A stretch of DNA of 64,000 bases from Actinomycetota bacterium. Its GTDB lineage: Bacteria > Actinomycetota > Actinomycetes > Nanopelagicales > Nanopelagicaceae. Made by a program: the position numbers and the translations under genes. The notes under the pieces are model-generated. The model was not told the origin of the DNA. It made no database searches and was given only the letters and a program-made list of their open reading frames with translations. The first letter of the stretch is position 1. Every line of letters begins with the position of its first letter. The stretch covers positions 62,001 through 126,000 of the forward strand of contig WLOP01000001.1 of assembly GCA_009699205.1 (NCBI GenBank). Direction: 5' to 3'. This document shows, one piece after another, positions 18,574-28,497 of the stretch.

Positions 18574-21245
18574 TCACCAGCAAGTGCCGAAACAATGGCG
18601 GATAAACAATCGGATACCTTGGCCACGTCGACTCCACCACCTTGCGCAAAATCATCTTTACCGCCGCCACCCCCACCAAGAATTGTTGACCCGATCTTTA
18701 CAAGTGCACCTGCTTTGACTCCTGAAGTACGAGCGCTTTCGCTGGTAGCAACGACCAGAATGGGTTTTTCTTGATTGATGCTGACAAGGGCTACTACAGA
18801 ATTGCTGCTACGTGCACGCAAATCCAGTGCAATCTTACGTAGATCCTCACCAGAAATGCCATCAGATAAATGCTCGGCAATTACGGAAATGGATCCCACT
18901 TGACGTGTCTTGGCTGCTATCTCATCAACCTGGGCAAAGGCTTGAGCGGAACGAAGCGCCGCCAAATCTTTCTCGGCATCGCGTAATTTAGAGAGAAGAT
19001 CAGAAATTCTTTCAGGAAGATCTTCAGGTTGCGCACCCTTGATCATCTGAGTTAAAGAGTCCAGAAGGAAATGTTCACGCGCTAAGAACTTATAGGCGTC
19101 TGTACCTACAAGTGCTTCTACGCGGCGCACACCCGCACCAATTGAAGATTCGCCCAATAATTTAACAATCCCCAATTGCCCAGCTCGTGAAACGTGAGTG
19201 CCACCGCAAAGTTCGCGAGCCCAGTCGCCAACGCTTACAACACGTACTCTCTCGCCATATTTTTCGCCGAATAGAGCCATGGCCCCGATCTTCTTGGCCT
19301 CCGCTTGGGACATTACTTCGGCGGAAACTTCCCAATCTTGAAGAAGCAGAGAATTAACTCGCGATTCAACTTCATTAAGAGTCGCGAGAGAAACGGCTCC
19401 GGTTGCAGGGAAATCAAAACGGAACCTGCCAGGTGAGTTCTCGGAACCCGCTTGTGTAGCGGTTTCCCCCAAGATTTCGCGGAAAGCTTTATGAACCATA
19501 TGGGTGGCTGTATGTGCACGTGATATTGCATCACGTCGCTCTCCATCAATTTGCGCCAAAACTTCAACGGCTGTTTCCACATTTCCGGCGACCACGCGTC
19601 CACGATGCACGAAGAGTCCAGGCACTGGAGTTTGAACATCATCAATCTCGATCTTCGAACCATCGCTCAATGTGATGAAACCACCATCAGCTAATTGGCC
19701 TCCTCCTTCTGCGTAGAAAGGAGTCCTATTCAAAACAATTTCCACTGCGTCACCATTAGTTGCCGAAGAAACTACTACGCCATCTACCAAAATCGCATTA
19801 ATCTTCGATTCGCTAGAAAGATTCTGGTAACCAATGAATTCAGTAGCCCCGGTTGCGTCGGCAATTTTGCGGTATTGGGTGAGATCGGTGTGACCGCTTT
19901 TCTTAGCTTTTGAATCCGCCTTTGCTCGATCTCGTTGTTCTTTCATTAATCGACGGAATGCTTCTTCGTCAACTTGCAAACCTTGTTCTTGCGCCATTTC
20001 TAAAGTTAAATCAAATGGAAAACCGTAGGTATCATGCAATTTGAAAACTGAATCGCCAGGCAAAACCTTGCCACCAGTCTTCTTAACCTCGCTACTTGCG
20101 ACGTCAAAAATCAATGTTCCGCTCTTGAGAGTCTGTAAAAATGTCTCTTCTTCTGATGTGGCCACACTCAAAATCCTTGTAGAATCCTGGCGTAGTTCAG
20201 GATACTGATCCCCCATCGCTGCGATCGATGCATTTACTAACTCTGACATCACCACATCGTGGGAACCGAGCAAGCGCATATTTCTGATAGTCCTACGCAT
20301 CATGCGCCGTAAAACATATCCTCGACCTTCATTGCCCGGTGTGACTCCATCACCAATCAACATAGCTGCCGTGCGCGCATGGTCGGCGATTACTCTAAGG
20401 AATACATCAGATTGCTGGGACTTTCCATACACTGCCCCAGAGAGCGCGCTGGCTCGATCTAGAATCTGGCGCGTGGTATCGATTTCGTAAATATTTTCTA
20501 CACCTTGCAATAAAGCTGCAGTTCGTTCGAGTCCTAAGCCGGTATCAATACTTTTAGCTGGTAATTCACCCACGATCGGGAAATCATCTTTTGTGCCGCC
20601 CTGGCCACGTTCATTCTGCATGAATACAAGATTCCAAATTTCCAAGTATCGATCTTCATCGGCAATCGGCCCACCCTCTTTGCCATAAGCGGGCCCACGA
20701 TCGTAATAAATCTCTGAACAAGGTCCACATGGTCCAGGAACCCCCATCGACCAGTAATTATCTGCCATCCCTCGGCGCTGAATACGATCTTTAGGAATGC
20801 CAATCTTTTTATGCCAAATATCAGCTGCTTCATCATCATCTAAGTAAACGGTCACCCAGAGTCGCTCAGGTGGAAAACCATAACCACCATCACTTGTAGC
20901 CCTTGTCAACAATTCCCAAGCTAGAGCTATAGCCCCTTCCTTAAAATAGTCACCAAAGGAAAAATTTCCGCACATCTGAAAAAAAGATGCGTGGCGAGTT
21001 GTCTTGCCTACTTCATCTATATCTAACGTTCGGACACATTTCTGAACAGATGTAGCCCTCTTGTACGGCGGTTTTACTTCGCCCAGAAAAAAGGGCTTAA
21101 AAGGAACCATGCCAGCATTAACGAGAAGAAGATTTGGATCGTCGGCAATTAAGGAAGCCGAAGGGACGACAGTATGTTCAAGTCCCTGCCGATTGCCTGA
21201 TTCAAAAAATTTTAGCCAACGAGAACGTACTTCCGCTGATTCCAC
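18570..21245 (-). CDS. alaS: Alanyl-tRNA synthetase
   Basis: 891 residues, full length. Catalytic domain [16 protein letters not shown], the tRNA-recognition region, editing domain with zinc ligands in [11 protein letters not shown] and [13 protein letters not shown], and the C-terminal DHH-like C-Ala domain ending in [18 protein letters not shown]. Charges tRNA-Ala and hydrolyses mischarged Ser/Gly. Heads the alaS-ruvX-mltG-aroE run, 9 bases after the DUF948 gene. Confidence 0.98.
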   Translation of the reverse strand: MESAEVRSRWLKFFESGNRQGLEHTVVPSASLIADDPNLLLVNAGMVPFKPFFLGEVKPPYKRATSVQKCVRTLDIDEVGKTTRHASFFQMCGNFSFGDYFKEGAIALAWELLTRATSDGGYGFPPERLWVTVYLDDDEAADIWHKKIGIPKDRIQRRGMADNYWSMGVPGPCGPCSEIYYDRGPAYGKEGGPIADEDRYLEIWNLVFMQNERGQGGTKDDFPIVGELPAKSIDTGLGLERTAALLQGVENIYEIDTTRQILDRASALSGAVYGKSQQSDVFLRVIADHARTAAMLIGDGVTPGNEGRGYVLRRMMRRTIRNMRLLGSHDVVMSELVNASIAAMGDQYPELRQDSTRILSVATSEEETFLQTLKSGTLIFDVASSEVKKTGGKVLPGDSVFKLHDTYGFPFDLTLEMAQEQGLQVDEEAFRRLMKEQRDRAKADSKAKKSGHTDLTQYRKIADATGATEFIGYQNLSSESKINAILVDGVVVSSATNGDAVEIVLNRTPFYAEGGGQLADGGFITLSDGSKIEIDDVQTPVPGLFVHRGRVVAGNVETAVEVLAQIDGERRDAISRAHTATHMVHKAFREILGETATQAGSENSPGRFRFDFPATGAVSLATLNEVESRVNSLLLQDWEVSAEVMSQAEAKKIGAMALFGEKYGERVRVVSVGDWARELCGGTHVSRAGQLGIVKLLGESSIGAGVRRVEALVGTDAYKFLAREHFLLDSLTQMIKGAQPEDLPERISDLLSKLRDAEKDLAALRSAQAFAQVDEIAAKTRQVGSISVIAEHLSDGISGEDLRKIALDLRARSSNSVVALVSINQEKPILVVATSESARTSGVKAGALVKIGSTILGGGGGGKDDFAQGGGVDVAKVSDCLSAIVSALAGE

Positions 21246-21254
21246 AGTGCCAGG

Positions 21255-21617
21255 CTATTCTGATTTGTTCTTGCGGCTGCGAGATTTACCCATTTGCGCT
21301 GCGCTCAAAAGAATTCCTACCGCCTTCACTGCGGGGCCGCCTTTGTCAAGGAAGCTTGATGCAACATCTGAAACTTTTGCGCTCACCTCTTCAGCGTTCT
21401 TGGTGATGCGATTGAGGCTTTGCAGAGGACCATTAACCAAACTTACTGTGGTGGTTACTTCCTCCAATAAAGGAGTGGTCTCTTCTGTCATAGTTTTCAA
21501 AGAGGCTTTCGCTTCATCGATGAGTCTGCCAAATCTAATCACTGCATAACTAATTGCCACGGCAATGACAAGCAAAGAGCACGCTGCGATAATCGTTGCA
21601 ACTCCACCTGGACCCAT
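21255..21617 (-). CDS. DUF948-family membrane-anchored protein
   Basis: 120 residues. One N-terminal membrane segment (GVATIIAACSLLVIAVAISYA, trimmed here to the core at about 5-24), then an amphipathic helical region rich in T, V and E (about 30-95) resembling the DUF948 family, and a basic tail KSRSRKNKSE. Function is not known. A DUF948 gene just before alaS is a recurring actinobacterial arrangement. The ribosome binding site AAAGG lies 8 bases before the ATG. Confidence 0.75.
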   Translation of the reverse strand: MGPGGVATIIAACSLLVIAVAISYAVIRFGRLIDEAKASLKTMTEETTPLLEEVTTTVSLVNGPLQSLNRITKNAEEVSAKVSDVASSFLDKGGPAVKAVGILLSAAQMGKSRSRKNKSE

Positions 21618-21667
21618 GATCTAGCCTTTCGCTCAATGTTTATACCTCTGCTACTAGCCTACCTGAA

Positions 21668-23926
21668 CTAGCTCAGAGATATCGTTGGAATTACCACGTC
21701 CGGAGTGCGATGTTCCCGATGAGCCACCAAGGAAGCGCTGTGGTAACTCTCTATTTTGGCTAGGAAAAGTGGATCTTTATAAGGGCGACCGTCAACTATC
21801 GAACCTTGCAACCCATCAATCACTGCAGCCACATCTTCGCCAGAGAGCGTTTTATGTGTTTCCAAAGCGTGCGCCAAAGCAAGAACTTCATTGCGATTTT
21901 CTTTGAGAATTTCTTGCGCCCGATTTAACAACCCAGCCAAATTATCTTCGATTCGATCCGCTAGTGCCCGTCGCATTTCCTTCGCAGAATCATCTTTACC
22001 TTTACCGCCACCGGGGGCTCCCACTTCAAAACGACGATTGGATGCGTGGGAGGAAATTGTTGACCCCATTCCCCAGTGCCCTTCCATCAAACTCGCTATG
22101 GTAGTTGCGCTCTCAAGATCACCTGAAACGCCAGATGAATTATCTCCATCGAAGAACATACGTTCACCTGCAAGGGATGCAAGCGAGACAAGGATGTCGG
22201 ATTGGTATTCACTACGCCAACGGGTGAACTGATCATCAGGTGGGATGCTTGCAACCATTCCCAGATAGTCAGAACCTTTCTCGATTGTTGCCAAATCGAT
22301 AGCCATATGTTGGCGCATTCTGTGGGCCATCACGGCATGGCAAGCTTCATGAACAGCGACGGCATGACGCTCTCTCTCGATATATTCGACATCTTCGGAG
22401 GGTCCAAGTTCCTTGAGCTGTTTCGCTTTTATAACATCAGGCCATGTAATCGAAGTTCTTCCACCACGGATTGCTGTAATCAGAGCTTCATTAATCGTGT
22501 CCTTGATTGTTGCTCCCGTTGCGTACGGGGTAATCGTCGCCAATTTATCAATCTCTACTTCTGACAAAGAATGCGAGACTTTCGCTAAATAACCTTCATA
22601 AGTTCGTACCCGACCAGCTTTACTTGGATAACCAACTCGGTACATGCGATCAATTCGACCAGGACGCAAAAGAGCTTCATCAAGCGCTTCTGGCATATTG
22701 GTAGCCATCACAACCAAAATTCGATATTTCGGTGGATTCTTCGGTCTCATCCCTAAAGTGCGGCGAACAATTCTGTTGAAGAACCCTCGAGGTTTCTTCA
22801 AACCAGATAACTCTGTAAGTAAAGCTTGAAGGGTTCCCATTCCGCCACCATTGCCGCCTCCGGCAGCTCCTCCAACGACGAAACTTTCGCGAACAAGTAG
22901 AGATGCAGCCGCCTCCGACAAATAGGTACCACCGTGGCATTGATCCCCAAAAATATTCAAACCTTGGCGTTGTTGTCCACCTGATGAAATTGACCCTCTA
23001 TTACCCAAAGAATCAGCTTCGTCAAAGAAAACAACTACGCCGCCATAACGAAGGGCTAACTTACGCAATTTGCGGAAAAGAGATTTAACTTTCAATACGC
23101 CAACACCGAAGAACATATTGGTAAAAGCGCCCGGATCAACGAAAACGAATGGTTTGCCCGTTTCGCCAGCAATTGATTCGGCCATTAAAGTCTTTCCTGT
23201 ACCTGGAGGCCCCCAGAGCAAAATACCGCCAGGAACGTATCCCCCGTGTTTTTCAATCTCTTCAGGCTTCTCCAAAAACATAAGGTTTTCGCGGATTCTG
23301 TTAAGAACGTGATCTTGTCCCCATACATCCGTAAATCTTGTCCGGATATCATCAGGGAAATATGTGTCAACGCCGCCTCGACTTAAGAACCAGAACATGG
23401 CACCGAACTGAATGATGATGAAAAAGACAGCAAATAATAGTTGCCCGAGCATTGGCATGGCGCTCCATAGCGCCTTCGGGGCCAAGAAGAGTGCCTTTAC
23501 TGGGGTTTCTTTATAGATAGCTCCAAGAACAATGGCAAGGAGAAAAACTAAAAGAACTCCCTTGATCACTCTAGACAAACGGTAACGAGTCCAATCGCTT
23601 AAACGATGTAAAGCGGAATCAACGAAGGAGAAATATTTCTGCCAAATACCGTGATACGGAGCCGCCACTTCGGCCGCTATAAAATGGATCTGTCGAATCA
23701 ATTCGACAATCGCAATCAAAAGTAACCACGCATGGCTTCTCTCAATCTCAATACATGCATCTTGAAAATTCAATAGCGGATTGTCGGCCATCGAGGCCCA
23801 TACGAGGACGAGGAAGACAATTGCGAAAAGAAGCAGGAATTTTGTTCGATCGTAAAGAGAGAGGTGGATACGTGTAGTTCGATCAGTGTCGCGAGTACGA
23901 CTTGTTTGAGAATCTATCGGATTCAT
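21668..23926 (-). CDS. FtsH-like membrane AAA+ zinc protease with glycine-rich insertion
   Basis: 752 residues. Up to four hydrophobic segments lie before residue 190 (about 29-46, 66-82, 122-138, 160-181). The AAA+ domain has Walker A GPPGTGKT at 239-246, Walker B VVFFDEAD at 298-305 and ATNMPEALDEALLRPGRIDR at 408-427. The M41 protease domain has HEACH at 526-530 and the third zinc-ligand region SGDLESATTIAS with Asp603. All catalytic residues are present. Unlike classical FtsH it has about 45 extra residues after Walker B, ending in GGAAGGGNGGGMG, and about 25 basic residues before sensor 1. Probably a divergent quality-control protease. Overlaps the lipoprotein gene by 1 nt. Confidence 0.85.
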   Translation of the reverse strand: MNPIDSQTSRTRDTDRTTRIHLSLYDRTKFLLLFAIVFLVLVWASMADNPLLNFQDACIEIERSHAWLLLIAIVELIRQIHFIAAEVAAPYHGIWQKYFSFVDSALHRLSDWTRYRLSRVIKGVLLVFLLAIVLGAIYKETPVKALFLAPKALWSAMPMLGQLLFAVFFIIIQFGAMFWFLSRGGVDTYFPDDIRTRFTDVWGQDHVLNRIRENLMFLEKPEEIEKHGGYVPGGILLWGPPGTGKTLMAESIAGETGKPFVFVDPGAFTNMFFGVGVLKVKSLFRKLRKLALRYGGVVVFFDEADSLGNRGSISSGGQQRQGLNIFGDQCHGGTYLSEAAASLLVRESFVVGGAAGGGNGGGMGTLQALLTELSGLKKPRGFFNRIVRRTLGMRPKNPPKYRILVVMATNMPEALDEALLRPGRIDRMYRVGYPSKAGRVRTYEGYLAKVSHSLSEVEIDKLATITPYATGATIKDTINEALITAIRGGRTSITWPDVIKAKQLKELGPSEDVEYIERERHAVAVHEACHAVMAHRMRQHMAIDLATIEKGSDYLGMVASIPPDDQFTRWRSEYQSDILVSLASLAGERMFFDGDNSSGVSGDLESATTIASLMEGHWGMGSTISSHASNRRFEVGAPGGGKGKDDSAKEMRRALADRIEDNLAGLLNRAQEILKENRNEVLALAHALETHKTLSGEDVAAVIDGLQGSIVDGRPYKDPLFLAKIESYHSASLVAHREHRTPDVVIPTISLS

Positions 23927-24570
23927 TATGCTCCCCTAACAGTAAATGAATCTGAGATCGCGGTGATCTCCTTTTTGTTCTTGTTATAACAAGCGCTCGA
24001 ACATCGAATGATAAATACGTAGATGGTGGAACGATCGTTCGAAACCATGGCGGTTTGATCAACAGTCTGAGAAACACCTGATTTCACAAAACTGTAAATC
24101 GTCCTGATACCACTGGCAGCTTTCTCAACGACCTCATAATCATCAATCAGTGTAAATTTCGGGGTTTGAGCCGTTGGATTGAGATACCAATCCGTAATAG
24201 GGACTACTAAATCACGCAGGTTGTTATAGGAAATTGAATTAATCTCCTCCGGGAAAAGTCTACGAACGCGAGCAAATGCCAAAGGTGCATCAGTGGCCTG
24301 GAATCCAAAAATCTCTTTAGCTCCCACTTTTGCCTTGGGAGAAAATCCCACCTGCCAATTAACCATGGCCAATTTTTCAGCAGCACCGTCTTGGGTAGAT
24401 TTTGCTTCATACGCATTCAGTGAAGAAGTGGCGATTTCATTCCAGGAATATGGAACAGTGAAATAGACCCCATCTGCCTTTGATGAACCGTATTTTTGTG
24501 TCGGTTGACCGCATCCTGCAAGAAGGGCAAGAACTGCGACACAAAGAGTTGCTCTCCTTTTGCGAAGCAT
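23926..24570 (-). CDS. Predicted lipoprotein of unknown function
   Basis: 214 residues. Signal peptide with lipobox LALLAGCGQ (lipidated Cys near residue 20), then a region beginning YFTVPYSWNEIATSSLNAYE and ending IRCSSACYNKNKKEITAISDSF. I recognise no family. Shared transcription with the FtsH-like protease downstream (TAATG overlap) and aspS upstream suggests an envelope role, perhaps as an adaptor or substrate, but nothing in the sequence shows it. Confidence 0.75.
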   Translation of the reverse strand: MLRKRRATLCVAVLALLAGCGQPTQKYGSSKADGVYFTVPYSWNEIATSSLNAYEAKSTQDGAAEKLAMVNWQVGFSPKAKVGAKEIFGFQATDAPLAFARVRRLFPEEINSISYNNLRDLVVPITDWYLNPTAQTPKFTLIDDYEVVEKAASGIRTIYSFVKSGVSQTVDQTAMVSNDRSTIYVFIIRCSSACYNKNKKEITAISDSFTVRGA

Positions 24571-24573
24571 TAA

Positions 24574-26316
24574 CTATTTTTCTGCCTTGGCAGTTGCGTC
24601 AATTCCTGACTCGCGACGTTGCGCCACAGTAATTGGCGTAGGCGCGCCCGTAAGAGGATCGCCTCCGCTTGCAGTTTTCGGGAATGCGATCACTTCGCGA
24701 ATCGAATCTGACCCACTAAGTAATGCGCAGACACGATCGAGCCCTAAGGCAATTCCTCCATGAGGAGGAGGGCCGTAATTAAAGGCTTCCAGTAAGAATC
24801 CAAACTTACTCACTGCCTCTTCATCACTAAGGCCAATGACATCGAAAACCTTCTTCTGAACGAGGCGATCGTGAATACGAATCGACCCGCCACCCAATTC
24901 AGTGCCATTGAGCACGATGTCGTACGCGTAAGCAAGGGCATGTGCGGGATCGGATGCAAAGGTGTCAAGGAACTCAGGTTTGGGTCCAGTAAATGGATGA
25001 TGTACTGCAGTCCAGCCGCCATTGTCAGTTGGTTCAAACATAGGTGCATCAACAACCCAGAGAAATTCCCATGCAGTTGGATCTATCAGCTCACAGCGTC
25101 GGCCAATTTCATTTCTGACCGCACCAAGAAGATTTTGAGAAGCACTGGTATCGCCCGCTGCGAAAAAGATTGCATCCCCTGGTTTAGCGCCTACCTCTTT
25201 TGCCACACCGGCGATTTCTGATTCTGAAAGATTCTTAGCGACAGGGCCGCCGAGTGTTCCATCTTCATTAACAAGAATGTAAGCAAGACCTTTTGCGCCA
25301 CGAGCTTTAGCCCATTCTTGCCAAGCGTCGAGTTCGCGACGAGGCGAGGAAGCGCCCCCAGGCATAACTACGGCACCCACATAATCCGCTTGGAAAACTC
25401 GGAAAGAGGTGCGGGCGAAGAAATTAGTCATCTCTGTTAGCTCGAGACCAAACCTCATATCAGGTTTATCCGAACCAAAGCGAGCCATTGCATCTGCATA
25501 AGTCATTCTCTTGATCGGCAATGGAATTTCGAAGTGTGCCACTTCCTTCCATACTTGATGGAGAATTCTTTCTGCAACTAACAAAATATCCTCTTGGTCG
25601 ATAAAGGACATTTCGATATCAAGTTGAGTGAATTCTGGCTGCCTATCAGCGCGGAAATCTTCATCACGGAAACAGCGTGCAATCTGATAGTACTTCTCCA
25701 TTCCGGCAACCATCAATAATTGTTTGAAAAGTTGCGGAGACTGAGGAAGCGCATACCAATTACCCGGTTGCAAACGAACAGGTACCAGAAAATCACGGGC
25801 ACCTTCTGGAGTAGAACGCGTGAGATAAGGAGTTTCGATATCTAAGAATTCTTGTGAATCTAAAACTTTACGAATAACAGAGGTTACTTTAGAGCGCAAT
25901 CGCAAATTCGCTGCTGGTTTTTCGCGCCGTAAGTCAAGATAGCGATAGCGCAAGCGCACTTCTTCGCTAATTCCTGCGTCATTGCCGCTATCAACCGGGA
26001 ATGGTAGAGCAGCGGCTTCACTCAGAACAATAACCTCGTCGGCCATAATCTCGATATCACCAGTGGGTAGATCAGGGTTTTCGTTGCCTTCTGGACGCAC
26101 TACAACTGCTCCCACAATCTTTAAGCACCACTCTGCTCGCAGGGCGCTAGCGATTGCTTCGTCTCGGATAACTACCTGCACAAATCCTGAGGCATCACGA
26201 AGATCGATAAAGGCAACTCCTCCATGATCACGGCGACGCGAAACCCACCCTGCCAAATGCACAGTTGTTCCGGCATCACTCTTACGAAGTGCGCCTGCTT
26301 GGTGGGTACGTAACAT
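24574..26316 (-). CDS. aspS: Aspartyl-tRNA synthetase
   Basis: 580 residues, bacterial type. OB-fold anticodon domain ([19 protein letters not shown]), class II motif 2 with [19 protein letters not shown], the GAD insertion in the middle, and motif 3 [20 protein letters not shown]. No gatCAB genes are in the window, so whether it also charges tRNA-Asn cannot be judged. Follows hisS as in many actinobacteria. Confidence 0.97.
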   Translation of the reverse strand: MLRTHQAGALRKSDAGTTVHLAGWVSRRRDHGGVAFIDLRDASGFVQVVIRDEAIASALRAEWCLKIVGAVVVRPEGNENPDLPTGDIEIMADEVIVLSEAAALPFPVDSGNDAGISEEVRLRYRYLDLRREKPAANLRLRSKVTSVIRKVLDSQEFLDIETPYLTRSTPEGARDFLVPVRLQPGNWYALPQSPQLFKQLLMVAGMEKYYQIARCFRDEDFRADRQPEFTQLDIEMSFIDQEDILLVAERILHQVWKEVAHFEIPLPIKRMTYADAMARFGSDKPDMRFGLELTEMTNFFARTSFRVFQADYVGAVVMPGGASSPRRELDAWQEWAKARGAKGLAYILVNEDGTLGGPVAKNLSESEIAGVAKEVGAKPGDAIFFAAGDTSASQNLLGAVRNEIGRRCELIDPTAWEFLWVVDAPMFEPTDNGGWTAVHHPFTGPKPEFLDTFASDPAHALAYAYDIVLNGTELGGGSIRIHDRLVQKKVFDVIGLSDEEAVSKFGFLLEAFNYGPPPHGGIALGLDRVCALLSGSDSIREVIAFPKTASGGDPLTGAPTPITVAQRRESGIDATAKAEK

Positions 26317-26353
26317 CTAATACTCCAAAAATTCTGGTTGCATATGAATCAAC

Positions 26354-27619
26354 CTAACGTCCGTCAAGAGCTTGGCGTAGCGCCTGCGGTAAAGAGGACA
26401 GCGTAACGGAGAAGGTTGTTCCAGTCTTCATCTCCTTTAATTCCACGCTACCGGTAGATAATTCGGAATCCCCCAAAATAACGACAAACGGCGCTCCGTT
26501 CTTATCCGCTCGTTTCATGGCATTCTTTAAAACTTTCTCTCCAAATGCAATTTCTACGCTAATGCCTTCGCTCTTCACGTTCTGGGCAGTAATCAAAGCT
26601 TGGACTTTGGCCATCTCACCCAAGGCAATCAGATACAGATCGCTATGAGTGGGAGTTGATGGTTGAAGGCCCTCAGCTTCTACGGCCAGAAGAGCACGGT
26701 CGATTCCTAGTCCAAAACCAATTCCGGTGAGTGGTTGACCACCGATTTCTTCCATCAAACCGTCATACCTGCCACCGCCGCCAATTCCTGACTGTGCGCC
26801 GAGAAGATCGTGAACAAATTCGAAGGTGGTACCGGTGTAGTAATCCAATCCTCGAACCATCCGCGGATTGATTTCGAATTCGATATGTAGAGCCTGTAAG
26901 TATTTTTGCACTGTTTCAAAATGTACACGCGATTCATCCGAAAGATAATCGAGAAGTTTAGGCGCCTCCTGCATTTGCAAGCGCACTTGCGGACGCTTGT
27001 CATCAAATATACGCAAAGGATTTAACTTAACTCTCTCCTTGGTAGATTCATCTAGGTCAAGCGTGGAGATGTATTTCAACAGATCAATTCGATGCGCCGC
27101 TCGTGATTGACGATCGCCCAGTGAAGTTATTTCCAATCTAAATTTCTTTAAACCAAGGTTTTTGAATCCTTCATATGCGATAGAAATAACTTCGGCATCT
27201 AGCGCTGGGTCATCGGACCCCACTGCTTCGATTCCCACTGAATAGAATTGACGGTATCGTCCAGCTTGCGGCCGCTCAGCCCTAAAAAACGCTCCGGCAT
27301 ACCAAATCTTCACTGGCAAAGATGCACGATCTAAATTATGTTCGATAATCGCACGTAACGCCCCTACGGTTCCCTCTGGACGTAAAGTGATGGATCTCCC
27401 GCCACGATCTTCAAATGTATACATCTCTTTGCTCACTACATCAGTAGAAGCGCCAACTCCACGAGTAAAAAGTTCAGTATCTTCAAAAATTGGCAATTCA
27501 AGCAAGTTGTATCCCGCAAGTTTGGCAGGGGCTACCAACGTTTCTCTCACCCATTCAAAAGCCAATGAACGCGGAGGGAAATATTCGCTTACGCCCTTTG
27601 GCGCTTGGTACTGAGTCAA
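26354..27619 (-). CDS. hisS: Histidyl-tRNA synthetase
   Basis: 421 residues. Class II synthetase: APKGVSEYFPPRSLAFEWV, motif 1 region with LRPEGTVGALRAIIEH, motif 2 FRAERPQAGRYRQFYSVGIE, histidine motifs RGLDYYTGTTFEFV and GGGGRYDGL, and motif 3 GIGFGLGIDRALLA. Overlaps the MBL hydrolase gene by 4 nt. Confidence 0.97.
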   Translation of the reverse strand: MTQYQAPKGVSEYFPPRSLAFEWVRETLVAPAKLAGYNLLELPIFEDTELFTRGVGASTDVVSKEMYTFEDRGGRSITLRPEGTVGALRAIIEHNLDRASLPVKIWYAGAFFRAERPQAGRYRQFYSVGIEAVGSDDPALDAEVISIAYEGFKNLGLKKFRLEITSLGDRQSRAAHRIDLLKYISTLDLDESTKERVKLNPLRIFDDKRPQVRLQMQEAPKLLDYLSDESRVHFETVQKYLQALHIEFEINPRMVRGLDYYTGTTFEFVHDLLGAQSGIGGGGRYDGLMEEIGGQPLTGIGFGLGIDRALLAVEAEGLQPSTPTHSDLYLIALGEMAKVQALITAQNVKSEGISVEIAFGEKVLKNAMKRADKNGAPFVVILGDSELSTGSVELKEMKTGTTFSVTLSSLPQALRQALDGR

Positions 27620-28299
27620 AACTTCCCCGATCTCTTCTGCCCCGGCTTGATATATTTCTGCAGATACGGGTTGGTCATCCGCTCTTGCCCAATTGTACTT
27701 TCTCGCCCGTGTCCAGGGAGCACTCGCATGGCATCTGGCAAAGGTAAAATTCTCTTTTCTAAGGTCTTCTCCATATCCTCGGCAGAACCCGAAGGCAGAT
27801 CGGTTCTTCCAATAGATCCGGCAAAAAGAACATCACCGCTCACAAGGATTTCCTCTCCAAAAAGGAAAATCATGGAACCACGTGTATGTCCCGGGGCGTG
27901 GATTGCACGGAAGTCCAACCCTGCAATAGATAAATTTTCTCCACTTTTGATAATTCGAAGATCGGTGGGTTCAAAGAACTCCATATCTTTTACGCTCTCT
28001 GAAAACTGCGGGCTGAGCGCTTTTGAAGGATGAGTGAGAAGTTCACGGTCTTCGTAATGAATATATGCAGGTATTCCGTAACCCTCGCATAAAGGAAAAA
28101 TAGAAAATGTGTGATCAAGGTGTCCATGAGTGATGAGCGCAGCGATTGGCTTAAGGCCAAAACGAGCAGTTACTTGCTCAATTTGAGGGGTGACATCTGG
28201 CATCCCTGGATCGATAACGATGCATTCCTCTCCGGCGCCAGTAGCCAAAATCCAGCAATTGGTCCCAAAAGCTGGCGCAGCGAAAGAGGTTACAAGCAC
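27616..28299 (-). CDS. MBL-fold metallo-hydrolase (glyoxalase II-like)
   Basis: 227 residues. Binuclear metal site motif THGHLDHTF, then HAPGHTRGSMIFLF and VLPGHGRESTIGQE, the order of the metallo-beta-lactamase fold. The start is GTG with GGAGGGG upstream. Such proteins upstream of hisS are common in actinobacteria; the substrate is unknown (glutathione-type thioester hydrolase is only one possibility, and actinobacteria rarely use glutathione). Confidence 0.82.
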   Translation of the reverse strand: MLVTSFAAPAFGTNCWILATGAGEECIVIDPGMPDVTPQIEQVTARFGLKPIAALITHGHLDHTFSIFPLCEGYGIPAYIHYEDRELLTHPSKALSPQFSESVKDMEFFEPTDLRIIKSGENLSIAGLDFRAIHAPGHTRGSMIFLFGEEILVSGDVLFAGSIGRTDLPSGSAEDMEKTLEKRILPLPDAMRVLPGHGRESTIGQERMTNPYLQKYIKPGQKRSGKF

Positions 28300-28417
28300 C
28301 TTTCCCCTCCTTACCTATTTTGGCTAACTTTGAGCGTGAGTTCACCTTTGGATACGGGTTTCATCCAATGAGGTAGACAGGGTACCTTTACCTACGCAAC
28401 ACAACCCCATCCCTCAC

Positions 28418-28481
28418 GGTGAAGGCTCAGAAAGCTTTCACCAACGCACTTCGTTAGCGACGGTCTGCAGAAGACCTAACG
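28418..28481 (+). ncRNA. Two consecutive hairpins in the leader of the DUF349 gene
   Basis: Hairpin 1 (28418-28442): GGTGAAGGCT and AGCTTTCACC pair over 10 bp with one G-U, loop CAGAA. Hairpin 2 (28452-28481): CGTTA pairs with TAACG and, after a 5-nt bulge, GGTCT pairs with AGACC around GCAGA. The ribosome binding site GAAAGGA follows and the ATG is at 28498. Neither hairpin has a U tract, so they are not simple terminators. A structured 5' leader, possibly regulatory, is the best reading. The upstream part (28300-28417) has no gene. Confidence 0.5.
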
Positions 28482-28497
28482 CACCGAAAGGAAAATC

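Noticed and set aside
18570-21245. Several long open frames antisense to alaS, carB, aspS, secD and others
   Set aside because: They are mirror frames of highly conserved genes, show no family motif, signal sequence or plausible start context, and none is in a gene-sized gap.
28300-28417. T-box or amino-acid riboswitch near hisS or the DUF349 gene
   Set aside because: No T-box sequence, specifier loop or terminator/antiterminator pair could be seen; the hairpins belong to the DUF349 strand, not to hisS.
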